DNA from: Sarcocystis neurona
Taxonomy: Eukaryota > Apicomplexa > Conoidasida > Eucoccidiorida > Sarcocystidae
Length of the DNA: 64,000 nt
Reading direction: 5' to 3'
Assembly (NCBI GenBank): GCA_000727475.1
Contig: KL647292.1
Span: 4,502,801-4,566,800 of the forward strand
Shown here: positions 24,501-35,323 of the stretch, one piece after another
Layout: each line of letters starts with the position of its first letter
Numbering within the stretch: the stretch's first letter is position 1
Made by a program: the position numbers and the translations under genes
Notes under the pieces: generated by a model
What the model saw: only the letters and a program-made list of their open reading frames with translations
Told to the model about the DNA's origin: nothing
Databases searched by the model: none

Positions 24501-25700
24501 ACTGTGCTACTAATCAATCCTTACTGGCTACACCATTGCATCATTGTTAGATAGCAGTCTTTCGTGCCTGGCACAGCATCTTGAACGTGTGTGTGCTCGT
24601 GCGTACATAGACAAACCTTGTCAGTCCGCACGACACGCAGGCGATATCCGGCGACAACCCAGGCACACTCAATTCCACGTGAAGTGCACTACAACGTTTG
24701 CTCTACATCAATCGGCTCACGAATCCAGGGAGATATGACACTACACGTGCACGCACATAGATATCTTTTCATTTGCTGCGGATAAACGCACATACGTGTG
24801 TGTGTGTGTTAGTTCTGCTCACGTAGTGCTCCGACGTCTGACTCAACAGTCTGATTCGCTCCAAAAGGAATCTTACAGATCCTCGTCGCTCAGTGGAAGT
24901 CTGTTGTATGCACCCATTTCTCAGGTGTTGCAGAGCAACTTCTGCATCCGTCGAAAAATGAGGTGCCTCACCAAAACACCTGGGTTCCGCACAGCAAAAA
25001 ATCTTGCCACCCTTAAAACTACTGTGTGAGCACTTGTGGCCCGTACCACGACGTGTCCCGTGCGCCTTTACGTCAGGCCCTCCCAGTTATTGTTGGCACT
25101 GGTAGAACAGGATCAACGATACATACAGCAAATGTTGATACCTGAAGCGTTTCCACATTCCCACTACATTGACAGCAAAAGAGCATCTGCCTTAATTGCT
25201 GTTGTTTGGGCTTGAATCAGCGACGGGATCACACGCGTGAAACCGCTGTTTTTGTGGATGTCTGGAAGAAGCGTGCGTACACCGTGTCGAACGTAAACGT
25301 GTACTCGAGTAGAAATAGAAGCGGGCGCACAGCTAGAAAAACACAGCTACAGGAAGGCACGTCCGTAGAGGTAGTGTACATGTGTGTACCGGAATTACGA
25401 TGGGTGCACGCGTACATTTGTATACTGAAGAAGCACTTACTTATTTCTACACCCCGTGTACAGATAAGCTGAAAGGCGTCTTCTTTTGTACGTGTGCAGT
25501 TCACGTGGTGCGTTCGAAGAGATAGCTTGGCAATACCAGTAGACATTTGAAATTATGCTGCGACGGCGTTTTCCGTTCTGCTCTCAGCGGGAGAGAAGCT
25601 GAAAGAGCACATTGTGTACGAGGGGGAGTTTGAAGAAGAGGAAATCATCGAGTTTATGAAGAGTGAGATAAGACGCCGATGGAAGCACGAGGAGCTATGA
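12517..25700 (+). CDS. protein disulfide-isomerase family protein, ten exons
   Basis: An ER-lumen thiol-disulfide oxidoreductase acting in folding of secretory proteins. Exons: 12517-12905, 14608-14836, 16174-16452, 18089-18212, 19558-19676, 20028-20227, 21805-21984, 22853-22922, 24002-24098, 25588-25700. They total 1,800 nt (599 residues plus stop) and every junction keeps frame with GT-AG ends, mostly gtaag or gtgag. Domains: hydrophobic leader about 19-33, basic linker to about 105, thioredoxin a domain with CPKC at 131-134 and a VP cis-proline (VQRVP), b and b' domains about 207-450, second thioredoxin domain with CDAC at 508-511 and RP cis-proline, and C-terminal KHEEL, an ER-retrieval type tail. 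The active sites differ from the usual CGHC. Reading the introns out joins YYHATDT to CPKC and YYDTLG to CDAC, which strongly supports the model. The ATG chosen is the first in frame, leaving a 20-residue basic stretch before the leader. Confidence 0.92.
18508..18552. repeat. (TG)n microsatellite in a PDI intron
   Basis: About 22 TG units, interrupted once by GC, in the intron between exons 4 and 5. Translation in any frame gives only Val/Cys alternation, so it is not coding. Confidence 0.95.
22105..22649. repeat. 272-bp near-perfect direct tandem duplication
   Basis: Two head-to-tail copies, 22105-22376 and 22377-22649, differ at only a handful of bases (for example cttaacg versus ctgaacg, gtttatac versus gtttgtac, gctgctaat versus gctgataat). 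Each copy includes a (TA)n tract and a gata-rich stretch. The pair lies wholly within the intron between exons 7 and 8 of the disulfide isomerase gene. The high identity suggests a recent duplication, or possibly an assembly artefact. Confidence 0.95.
24169..24382. repeat. cluster of (TA)n tracts in a PDI intron
   Basis: Several (TA)n and TATG-type tracts, interspersed with short unique sequence, fill this part of the intron between exons 9 and 10. Confidence 0.85.
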
Positions 25701-28084
25701 AGTTTTTTGAAAACGATCCCTCTTCTCGCTGCTGCTACTGGATAAAGGCGTGCAGCAGCAGGCTACATAACTTGTAGTGCCCCACTACCACTGGGGGAGC
25801 TGCAGACAGAGCCGCAGCAGCAAGGCGGCACTTGCGAAAAACTCACGGCACTGCTCTTTGAGACAGACCTGCAACACCACACATGGAACTCGCCTTACGT
25901 GCCAATGACCGGCGCTCTGTAAAAACTCGATTAGAACTATTAAGAAGCTGCTCTTGAGGCTGATGACGTCGCTGCAACAGCGAATACTCCTGCTGTTGCT
26001 GGTGCCTTTGGTCATGGCGGCGTCCTCACCAGCTCTGATGTCGCAGCTGCCTTGCACTCTCTGCGACTGCAGTCAGCCTGTTTTGACTGTGCTACCCCTT
26101 CAGCAAAGACCCAAATTTCACCGCAACAGTTCACTTTTTGATGATAGGATATCCAATTTTTCGACAATCTGCAGTCTACGTGGGTGCTGAGTCTCTGCAT
26201 TGGTCTATTTGGAAAGATCTTTCAACAGTGGGATGCTTCCTGCGGTCCTCGAGGCTGTATACTTTTCTCGTGAAGAACACGTGGAGTGCGCAATGCTGGT
26301 GTTTCCCGTGGTCCTACTTCAGGATATCTGCCCCCAACGCCTACACACCTCTAAGTGCCTTGTCTCTTCCATATATCGACTCAGCACACTGCTGTACTAG
26401 CCGTCGCACCATTGCTCAAAGCTCACACAAGCTCGAAAAGTCGAGACAGTGAAATGCGAACGCACTGTTCAATTTCTTGTTGCAGATGTGTAAGTTTGAG
26501 ATTTGCCACACCACACATATCAGCATGTATTTTCATGTAGCGCCGCGGCGAAGTGACTTGAAGTCTAGCATAAGTAAGCTGCAGTTGACCACACCGCTGC
26601 CGCACACAGCTGCCGCAGGAGCCTGAGCGCGCTGCTGCAGTATGGTGGACTTGCTCCTGCGGTACACTAAGGTGCGTAAGGGTCGCTGTAGCAGTATTCG
26701 AGCTGCCGTAGCAGAGTCCCCGAAGATTTCCCCAGACGACATTGCGGTGCTAATGGTGGAGGTTCAGAACAGACAGTCGTGTGTACCTCTCTGTCTCCAG
26801 TCATACGTGCCTCCACGTGTACGCCTACCCAGACGTATATACATGTATATTTATATATACTTGTATATATATATGTATACGCAGATCCATTTGCACTTGT
26901 ACTACGATACATATACACATACGTGCAGGTAGACGTACACATGCAAAGACGTGCACAAACACACCTATCTGCCAAGTCGAAGTACTCAGCATTATCTATT
27001 TATACATGTGTGACGGCCCAGTTGACTGCGTATTGGCGAGACGTGCACGTACGTCGCGTCGTACACCGTTCTGATCGAAAATTTTCCCACACTACACATA
27101 TATAAGTATACGTTTACAAATATACATTCATTCACACACGGTTACGCTCCGCCACACGCGCACATACAAATATATATATATATATATATATATATTTATG
27201 TTTATGTTACATGCACTGTTGTACACAAATACACCAGTACGTATCAGAAGAGCACTGAAGTCTTTAATTAAGTCTAACATTCCTGTGAACGCAGGTGGTG
27301 CCGGAAAACACACCCGGCAGTCGAGCCTCCACGTACACACGTACATAGATAGTTATAAATATACGTATATATAATCGTACTCTGCCATATGGACACACAC
27401 GCCCATATATGCACACGCGCTTTAGTACATATATATATATGTAAATATTTCGCACGTGTTATACGGAGCAGCATTTACGTCTACTTGGGCGATATGCAGG
27501 ATCCCGCGTGCAGCCTATGGAGTCGTGGATCGCATGCATCTGTGGAACTTCTTTTTCAGACTCCAATGGCCAGTAGGGAAGCCTCGATCTCCGTTACGTA
27601 CATCCAGATTCTTACACCGGTAAAACTATACGTGCAGATATGGACACTAATACCTATATGTATATATACATATGAAAATATAGAGATTACTCATGAGTAA
27701 TTGTATATCTGGAGTAGAGATATACGGACGCAGTAGTAACGCACGCAGAGACCTGCATATACACGTACAGAGCCCTACTCATACATATATATATATATAT
27801 ATGTACACGCAGCGTGCGTATATCTACGCATCACTCCGGGAGGCGAGAGACATCCCTGTGCCAACAGGTCGTTACTCAAGCATGGCTGCATGTATACATA
27901 CGCATGTATGTATACGACATAATGTGAGAGAGGATCTTGTGTGCTGCTTTCACCATGAAACGGACGCAAAAGACAAACAGATGCCTCGATATCTTTCCGA
28001 AAAAACATATTTTCACTGCTTCTTTTCCTCCTTCAAGAAGAGGCCCGTGTGTTTCTGCGGAGTTTCTTCTTCGCATGCAGAGCC
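25701..28084. other. spacer between convergent PDI and PEX12 genes
   Basis: The two flanking genes point towards each other. The spacer contains (TA)n tracts near 27170-27195 and 27788-27802, CA/TA simple sequence, and a few short open frames. One from ATG 25963 to 26190 (75 codons, plus) begins with a Leu-rich stretch resembling a signal peptide (ILLLLLVPLVMAASS), but it has no recognisable body and lies just past a strong gene end, so I do not call it a gene. Confidence 0.5.
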
Positions 28085-31000
28085 CTAGGGCTCCGTTTCA
28101 TAGAGACGGCGAATGTGGTTTTCGGCAACCGGCAGCAGAGAGACGGGGCAGCGCCGGTGCAGACGCACGTGCAAGGTGATACAGCGGTAGCAAAAGGTGT
28201 AACCGCTGGGGAGACACGCGGCGTTTTTCTTCGGCTGCTGGCACAGCGGGCACAGGCGCTTGTCCTGCAAGCAGTCCCACAGAAATGCCATTCACGTGGA
28301 AATTTTGCAACATGCCGACACACACACGTACGCACAAACGCCGAGTATCCGCACATGCATGTACTACCACTCCTACAACGCACACGTACGCAGGTGCACG
28401 GGCGACTCACCTTGTCTCCGTCTCCTCTTCAGTCCCTTCTGATCTTTTTTCGGCAGAAAAAGAACACAAACGGGTGTAGTAGACACGCGCCCTTTTTTTA
28501 ACGGACGAGACGCACGCGTGAAGAATATCGATCCACGTGAAAAGATGACTACATCTGCGCAAGTTGTTGGGTCGTCGTCATGTCCCGCGTCTCACGTTGA
28601 TGAATAATGGGAAGATTGACACAGGGAGTGTGCCCACGAGGACGCGCAGTATGTATGGACACTTCGACTTTCTTCTCACGCGGACGTCCGCTCGTGTCTC
28701 GAAGGTAACGCGGATATATACATATATATGTACGTTTGACAGATGGGACTCATATTCACTCATTTGTCTCTACAGCAGCACCCTGTTACACGTGAGAGCA
28801 GTGGGAGTCCAGCTACTTACAGAAGAATTTCGTTTTTCTCCTTGGCATTGACGTGAACCACACTGTCTATGCTAGAAGTAACTGGTGAAAGAGCACCAAA
28901 CCCAGACTTCTCTCTACGTAGGCACAACATCAAACAAACAGACACACACACAAATACGAAGGACCTGTGTGAAGGACGACCGTCCTCTTCGAACAAAGGA
29001 ACAGCAACGTGGGCATCTCTTTTCATGCACAGCCACATTCACCGCGCACACATACAAGTAAACAACCACATATGAAAGGACAGCTCTGTCTCTCTCTCTA
29101 TCTCTCTTCATATATTTATACGCCATGTATTTAACAACGGCTCCCATATTTAACAACGGCTCCTTCGTCACTCACTCTCTCTATATATAGTCACACATAC
29201 ACCGGGCATCAAGATAAACATACAATCACATATGAAAGAACAGCTTTGTCTCTCTCTTCCTTCATATACTTATACACTACTTATTTAAGAGCGGCTCCCA
29301 CGTCACTCTCTCTCTATATAAGTAGTCACACACACACCAGGCATCCACACAAATATATAACCACACACGAAAGAACAGCTTCGTCTCTCTCACTCTCTCT
29401 GTCTCTCTCTCTCGATATATATATATATATATTTATAGACAAACATACATGAAAAAGGCTCCCTTGTCACACTCTCTCTATCTATCTCTCTGTCTATACA
29501 TATATATATGCATATATGGCTCCATACACCACCACGCTTACATATACGCAGACAATCACGTGTAAAAGAGCAGCTTCGTGTCTCTCTCTCTCTATACACA
29601 TGTGTATAAGCATATACGACCGGACGACACACGTGGTGGGGCACCGTCTTTGGTTCTCTGTGTGGTAAATCTCTGTCTACATAAGCATATTGACGAACAG
29701 AAGCATAGACGTTCCGGCCTAGGTGCAGTGTCTCTCTATACCCCGAAGTGTACGTCCACAAGTGCAGCCATATGTCTGCATGTGTGCGTACGCCTTCGCG
29801 TGTAAATATACACATTTATACGTTGATGTGTGTATACGCGTACACACATATCCTACACCTACAGGCATCAGTAACGCAGCAATAAATATGTACAAGTATC
29901 CAAATATGTAAGCACGTCCACACTTGTGAACGTCTACACATCATCTATCTAGCGACCTACCTATCTACCTGTCTGTCTCTGTCTCTCATATATATATATA
30001 TATACGTGTATATACATGCCAGTAGGTGCCTATGCGAAGAAACCTACATGTGAATACGTATACGTATATATATACATATACACATACACGTGTGTGTTTA
30101 TATATATATACACGTACCTTTGCACAGGTGTTGACGTCAAAATTTACGCAAGCAAACTTATAAGGTGGGGTTGCATATATACATATATATACATATGTAT
30201 AGTTATATGTATATATATGTGTGTAGGCTTCAAGGGGTATCAAGAGAAACAGTCATATACTTTGTGGAACTGTCCGTATGTACACAGCAGATACATATGT
30301 ATGCTGCCACACCCGTCCACACTCGTCATCTTATGTATATATTTACGTCCTTGTACAACAGCTTCCATACCTACGCACACACAGGCAGCTACGTAGGAAC
30401 TTCAGACACACACCTACGTATGTATGTGTACAAGTAGGAAGCTGTTACTGCCAAAGATTCGCCAGCTGAAAAAAACTTTGCCGTTGTCACAACTGCACCG
30501 TCGACAAGCTGCTACACACATATATATACGCCACCAGACTACGTACAAACACAACACATATATATATATATATATCCATGTGTATTTAGAGAGAAGACAT
30601 GCATCTGTACGACATGTGTATACACCTTTTTTGTGTAATGTAGTTTACAGGTCCAGGCACAGACCGGTGGCAACCCTCCTCCCTACCAGAAGCACAACCC
30701 ACCTGATTGATCTATATATGTATATACAGATATATCGAAGGCTGAAGTGACTTTCTACATTGCAGATTCCGTCAAAAGAAGCGCGATATGTGGGTATACA
30801 TGTACGTGGAGATACACAAATGTACACATATATATACATATGTATACATGTACATGTATACATACATACACATATACGTACATAAATGCATGTATATATA
30901 TACGTATATATAAATATATATTCTAAGGCACATCTCTGCAGAGCTTGTCGACATGGGTGTGTACGTTCCTCCTGTAAACATCACGAGCAGACGCAGATGT

Positions 31001-34000
31001 GTTTTCTCCCGCAGTCTCGCCTGTGGAGAGATGTCTACGTAATATCAATTTCTGTCACAAGAGTGCCAACGAGCGTCAGTGAGACAAAAACAGAATTCCA
31101 AGAACACAGAAACCTACATACAACGAACAGGCGCCCATCAATATATTCGCCTGTCTACCCTTCCATATGCGCAGACACGTCTGATCACTCTGCCTGTCTC
31201 GCTCTCTATCTCTCTATACCTCTACCTATATTTACATATACATACACATATGTGTACCTCTCTGTTTCTCCACGTTGTTCTCTTCTCTGTTTCGCTAACG
31301 AATTTTTCCGAGTTCCCCTGAATTCGGAAAGTCCTTCTTTTGCGCGTTTTTGTAGCAGCGAGTGGCGCTGCTAACGGTGATCGCTTTGCTGCTAGTGCGG
31401 CAGAAGCTTTACCTGAGGCAGAAAGACGAGTTCTTCGTTGCTGCTGTTGGTGTCGTGCGGAGCAGGCGGCGGGGGTGGAACAGGAACTTCTACCGGTGCT
31501 GTCGCGTAGTCGCGAGGAGCCGTGTTAAACAAAACGCCTTCTCCTGCTGCTCCTGCTAGTGTTGCTGCATCTGTACCCAGCACGCCTGCAGCCGCAGCGG
31601 CAGCAACAGCAGTCTCGTACTCGTTCCACCAGTCTAACACTCTCAACGTAAAGACAACCACCAGCAACGCTGCTCTTGTGGCTTTCCTCATCTGCTGCAG
31701 CAAGTTCTCTACTAAATCGCGTGCGGCAGCCTGGCACCGATCGCCCACTACTGGGAACAATGAAGTGACGCTGCTGCTGCTGCTGCTGAACCATCGCCTT
31801 CTCTCTGCTTCTCTACCTGTCCCCGCCGCGCTAGTTCCCGCGCTGCAAGCAAACCTCCCTCCCCCCCGCACCCCCAGACCCTGTTGCTGCTGCCACTGCT
31901 GGTCCTGTTGCCACTGCTCGTGCCGCTGCTGCTGCTGCTCTTGCCGGTGCGCGCTCTCCCCTTGTTGGTGTTCCTGCCGCCCGCGCTGCTGCCCTGGTGG
32001 GTGCTGCTGTTGCTGCTGGAGCAGGCCGCGACTCTGCCGTGAGGCAGCACCAGACGCGTCTGCCGCCGCGTGGAGCTGCAGCAGCGTCGGGTGGGAGCGT
32101 AGCGGAACGAGCTGCAGCAGGTGGTTGTACGGAGACCAGAAGGGAAAGCGAGAACTGTCCGCTAAATAGAGCAGCATATACATCACACATACCACGTCAT
32201 GTACGACGCATGCAGTGCGGTAATTCTGCACGAACCACCGCTGCAGCAGCACCTGCAGCGTCTGTTTGGCAGCCGCACGTGCCTGTTCCTCCTTACTGCT
32301 GAGAGCGACCCTCACCAGCAGCAGGAGCTGCTGTGCGGAACCAAAGAACTGCCGAGAGGACTGCAGCAGCCGCTGCTGCAGCGGGATGCGAGCGGGTTGG
32401 CGAAAGACCTGCGGCAGCAGCTTCTGCAGGTGCCAAGCGGAGAGGCGTCGCATGGACCGCAGCAGCTGCCGCAGCGGCTGCCAGAGCTGCCTCTGCAGCA
32501 GCACCACCACCGGGTGCTGCCGCGCAGACCAGTAGAGCACGTGGGTGGCTTTAAAGACGGGCTGCAGCAAGGAGCTCGCTAGCCAGCGGCAGGCATACGC
32601 CAGTGGCCGCAGCAGAAGAAGACTCACATGGATCAGCTGCGTCAGCTGCCGCTGGACTCGGCGCGACAGCAGCAGCACGTATGAAGAGACGACGGGGTCG
32701 GAGAAATGCGTCTGCTGCTGTTGCCGCAACCAACGCAGCACAGAAGCCCCTGCTGCCGCGGTGCCCCACACCCAACGTCGGAGCTGCAGCCTCACGCTGC
32801 GCCACCAGCGCCAGAGGAAAGTTGAGAAGAAAAAATCAGGCCGTTCTCCTCCTGCGTCTCCGCGTGCCTGCTCTTGGCTACCGCCATCTCGTCGGCTGCT
32901 ACTCCTCCGGGTTCTACCGCTCCTTGAGCCGGCGCCGCGCACAACCGTAGTACCAACAGCAACGACGCCTTCTACGCTCCCGCAGCTTCCCACTCCCGAC
33001 TCCTCATCTTCGTTGCTGCTGCTTCTTCGCCCAAATTTTGCTGTTGCCGCTGCGTCAGGCGCCACATCCGGAGCAGCTCCCGCCCGCTGCTCTCTGTTGC
33101 GGTTTCCCCGCGCAGGCTGATCCTGCGGCTGCTGCGCGTATGGCAGCCGCTGCTGCTGCAGAGGAAAGGTGGTGGCCATAGAGCGGGAGCTGCGCAGATA
33201 CTCTGCATGCAGGCCGCGGCGCAGCAGCGGCAGCAGCACAAAGCACACACTGAGGCAAATTTGCTTGTTAGACAGCCTCACGCTGCTGGCCAAGTAAAGC
33301 AGCTGCTGCTGCACCTGCTGTCGCTGCTGCAGCAATTCGTGCTCCCGTCGCTGCAGCTGCTGCCGCGCTGGCGAATCCACCTGCCGCTGTTCATTCTGGG
33401 GCTGCAGCTGCTGTCCGTCCTGCTGCTGGTCGAGTTGCGGCGGCTGTTGCAGATTGTCGAGATGTCGTTCCTGCCAGTGTTGCAGTTCGCGCAGACGGAG
33501 GACGGGACGTTGAGCTCGCTGAATACTGTAGAATGCTTCGGGGAAGGAAGCACCTGCGGACAGGAGCGACTGCAGCTCGACAGCAGCAATCAGCAACATG
33601 TACAGCAGCACCCAGCGCTGCAGCAGCCACAGCAGGACCTGCCTCCATTTGCTGCAGCAGGTATCGACAGCGTCGCGCGTGGCGCAGCCGCGTAGACGCT
33701 GCAGCAGAGACGCACGAAGTCTTGCTGCTGTTTCTCCCCACTTACAAAAGGCCTGCCTTACCGCTGCTGCTGCCACACGACTCGCCGCTCTCCGACTCAC
33801 CGCACGGGAACCTTCTGCCTGCTGACGCAGTCGTTTCTCCGTTGTTCGTGCTGCTCCTGCTGGTCCCAGTGAAACTCCTGATCTACCTCCTGCTGCTACC
33901 GTCGGTGCTGCTCCTGCCGTGGAAGCTTGCACCCTCGAGCCCTTGCCAACTTGCTGCACCGCGTTCAACTCCTGCCTCTGCCCCCTGGAAGTCCATCGCT

Positions 34001-34502
34001 GCTGCTGCTTCCTGTCAGGGTCTTCCTCTTCGTGTTGTTGTCGCTGCTGATATCGCTGCTGCCGCTGTCGCTGCTGCTGCAGCTGCAGCTGCTGCCGCCG
34101 TTGATGGTTGAGTTCCGCTTGTTGAAAGTGGTCGCGCAACACAGTGACTACGTGCTCTACAGCAGCTAGCAGCCCGTCCAGCAGCTTGTGCTGCGCCAGC
34201 AATTCGAAGAAGGTTGGCTGCTCTATCTGCTGCCGCACGTCCTCGAGCCACTGCTGCTGTTGCAGTAGAGCCCGCTCCTGCTGGTCCAAAGCACGCGTCT
34301 GCTGCCGGATCCATGCGTGTAGCTGCTGTTGTTCACGACCGCGCTGCTGCTGGAGCGGGGGCGGGTGCAGCCGGCGCTGCTGCTCTCCTGCATGCGGTGG
34401 TTGCAAAGGAAAATACAAAGCTGGGAGAGGGGAGGACCAACGAGAGGCAGCAACAGATCTGGCAGCCAAAGGCTCTGCTTCTACTGCAGCTGCTGCCGGC
34501 AT
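28085..34502 (-). CDS. PEX12: peroxin-12 (peroxisomal RING E3 ligase subunit), two exons
   Basis: PEX12 is a peroxisomal membrane protein that, with PEX2 and PEX10, forms the RING ubiquitin-ligase complex recycling the import receptor PEX5. Exon 1 is 31413-34502 (1,030 codons), exon 2 is 28085-28264 (59 residues and stop), joined in phase 0 across a 3.1-kb intron (donor gtaaag, acceptor ttgcag). Conserved pieces appear in family order: PTFFELLAQ near residue 95, ASFPEAFYSIQRA near 318-330, NKQICLSVCFVLLPLLRRGL, a membrane segment ending LDWW (956-959), a proline stretch, then the C-terminal RING: CPLC (1035-1038), Cys1047, FCYRC (1054-1058), CPV (1069-1071) and HIRRLYE. The protein is about three times the usual length of about 360 residues; the excess is Gln, Ala, Arg, Ser and Leu-rich sequence from CAG repeats. 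The ATG at 34502 is the first in frame. Confidence 0.93.
29060..29600. repeat. degenerate CT-rich tandem repeat, about 135-195 bp units
   Basis: Four related units start with a block like aaccacatatgaaagaacagc near 29064, 29223, 29359 and 29552, each followed by a tctctctc run, a TATA-type stretch and tagtcacac-type sequence. The units lie in the single intron of PEX12. Divergence between units is clear, so the array is not recent. Confidence 0.75.
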
Positions 34503-35323
34503 TGCTGTTGCTGCTGCTGCCAACCGTGCTGCCTCACCTCGGCTTCTCCTGCACGGCAAGGCGCTGTTTTCGCTGCTGTTGCTGCTGCTGCTGCCGCTAC
34601 AACTCGTGCGGCTCCTGCTGCGTCATGAAATAAGCAGCAGCAAGGGAGAGGCCGCTGCCACTCTCCCGGAGGACGTGCTGCTGCTCGCAGTGTTGTGCTC
34701 TTCTTGCACTCTGCTGCTGCTCCTTCTGCTTCCACTTCCAGAGCCGCTTCTCAGACACACCTGCTGCTGCAGTGAAAACTGCTGCTGCTTCTCCTTCTCA
34801 TTCTTCTTCTCTCCCTGCTCTGTTTCTTCTTCAGAAAGCACTTTTTACCCCCGGCCTGCGGCTGCTTACTCGTTCACGTTCGTGTGTCGAGAGGCCTCTT
34901 GCGATTCGAACGTGGAAAAGAGTGCCGCTGTAATACTTGGGGCAGCCGCAGTTGAGCAGCAGCAGCACCAGTACGCACGGCGGCAGCTGCTGCACCGTCA
35001 GAAGAAACAGCAGCTTCTGGCAGAGTCCCAGTCGGGTAAAGAAAAGAAGCCGGTGCAGCAGCAGCAGCAGCGGAAGTCTGTCGCCACGTGCGGCGCAGCT
35101 CGTGCAGAGGGGGACGAGGAGGAGGAGGAGACCCAGCAGCGGGAACTCCAGCAGAGGAGGAGGAGGAGAAGCAGCGGCAGTAGCTGCAATAGCAGAACTC
35201 GGGGGGACGAAGAGGAGAAAGTGAGAACGAAGCAGCAGCAGGAGAAGGCAGCGGACGCGATGGACAACGGGAGCACGCCGCAAGGGCAACAGCAAGAAGA
35301 GAAGACGGCAGCGCGTTTTTTGA
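34503..35323. other. CAG-rich spacer between PEX12 start and TRAPPC1 stop
   Basis: This 0.8-kb gap separates two co-directional minus-strand genes, so it holds TRAPPC1 3' sequence and the PEX12 promoter and leader. From about 34,900 to 35,300 the CAG repeats run on the plus strand, opposite to both genes. A plus-strand frame stays open to 35373 with Gln, Glu and Arg runs. I could not link it to a start, splice chain or conserved domain, so it is not called a gene. Confidence 0.5.

Noticed and set aside
29060..29600. Spaced repeats considered as a CRISPR-like array.
   Set aside because: Unit lengths vary (136-193 bp), repeats are degenerate and CT-rich, and the genome is eukaryotic.
31522..34111. 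Long plus-strand frames opposite PEX12 exon 1 rich in Leu, Cys and Ala.
   Set aside because: They are antisense readings of CAG tracts (CTG and GCT codons) with no motifs; the minus strand carries clear PEX12 blocks.
34831..35295. 154-codon minus-strand frame rich in Leu between PEX12 and TRAPPC1.
   Set aside because: It is the antisense of the plus-strand CAG repeats; Leu runs come from CTG codons and no domain is present.
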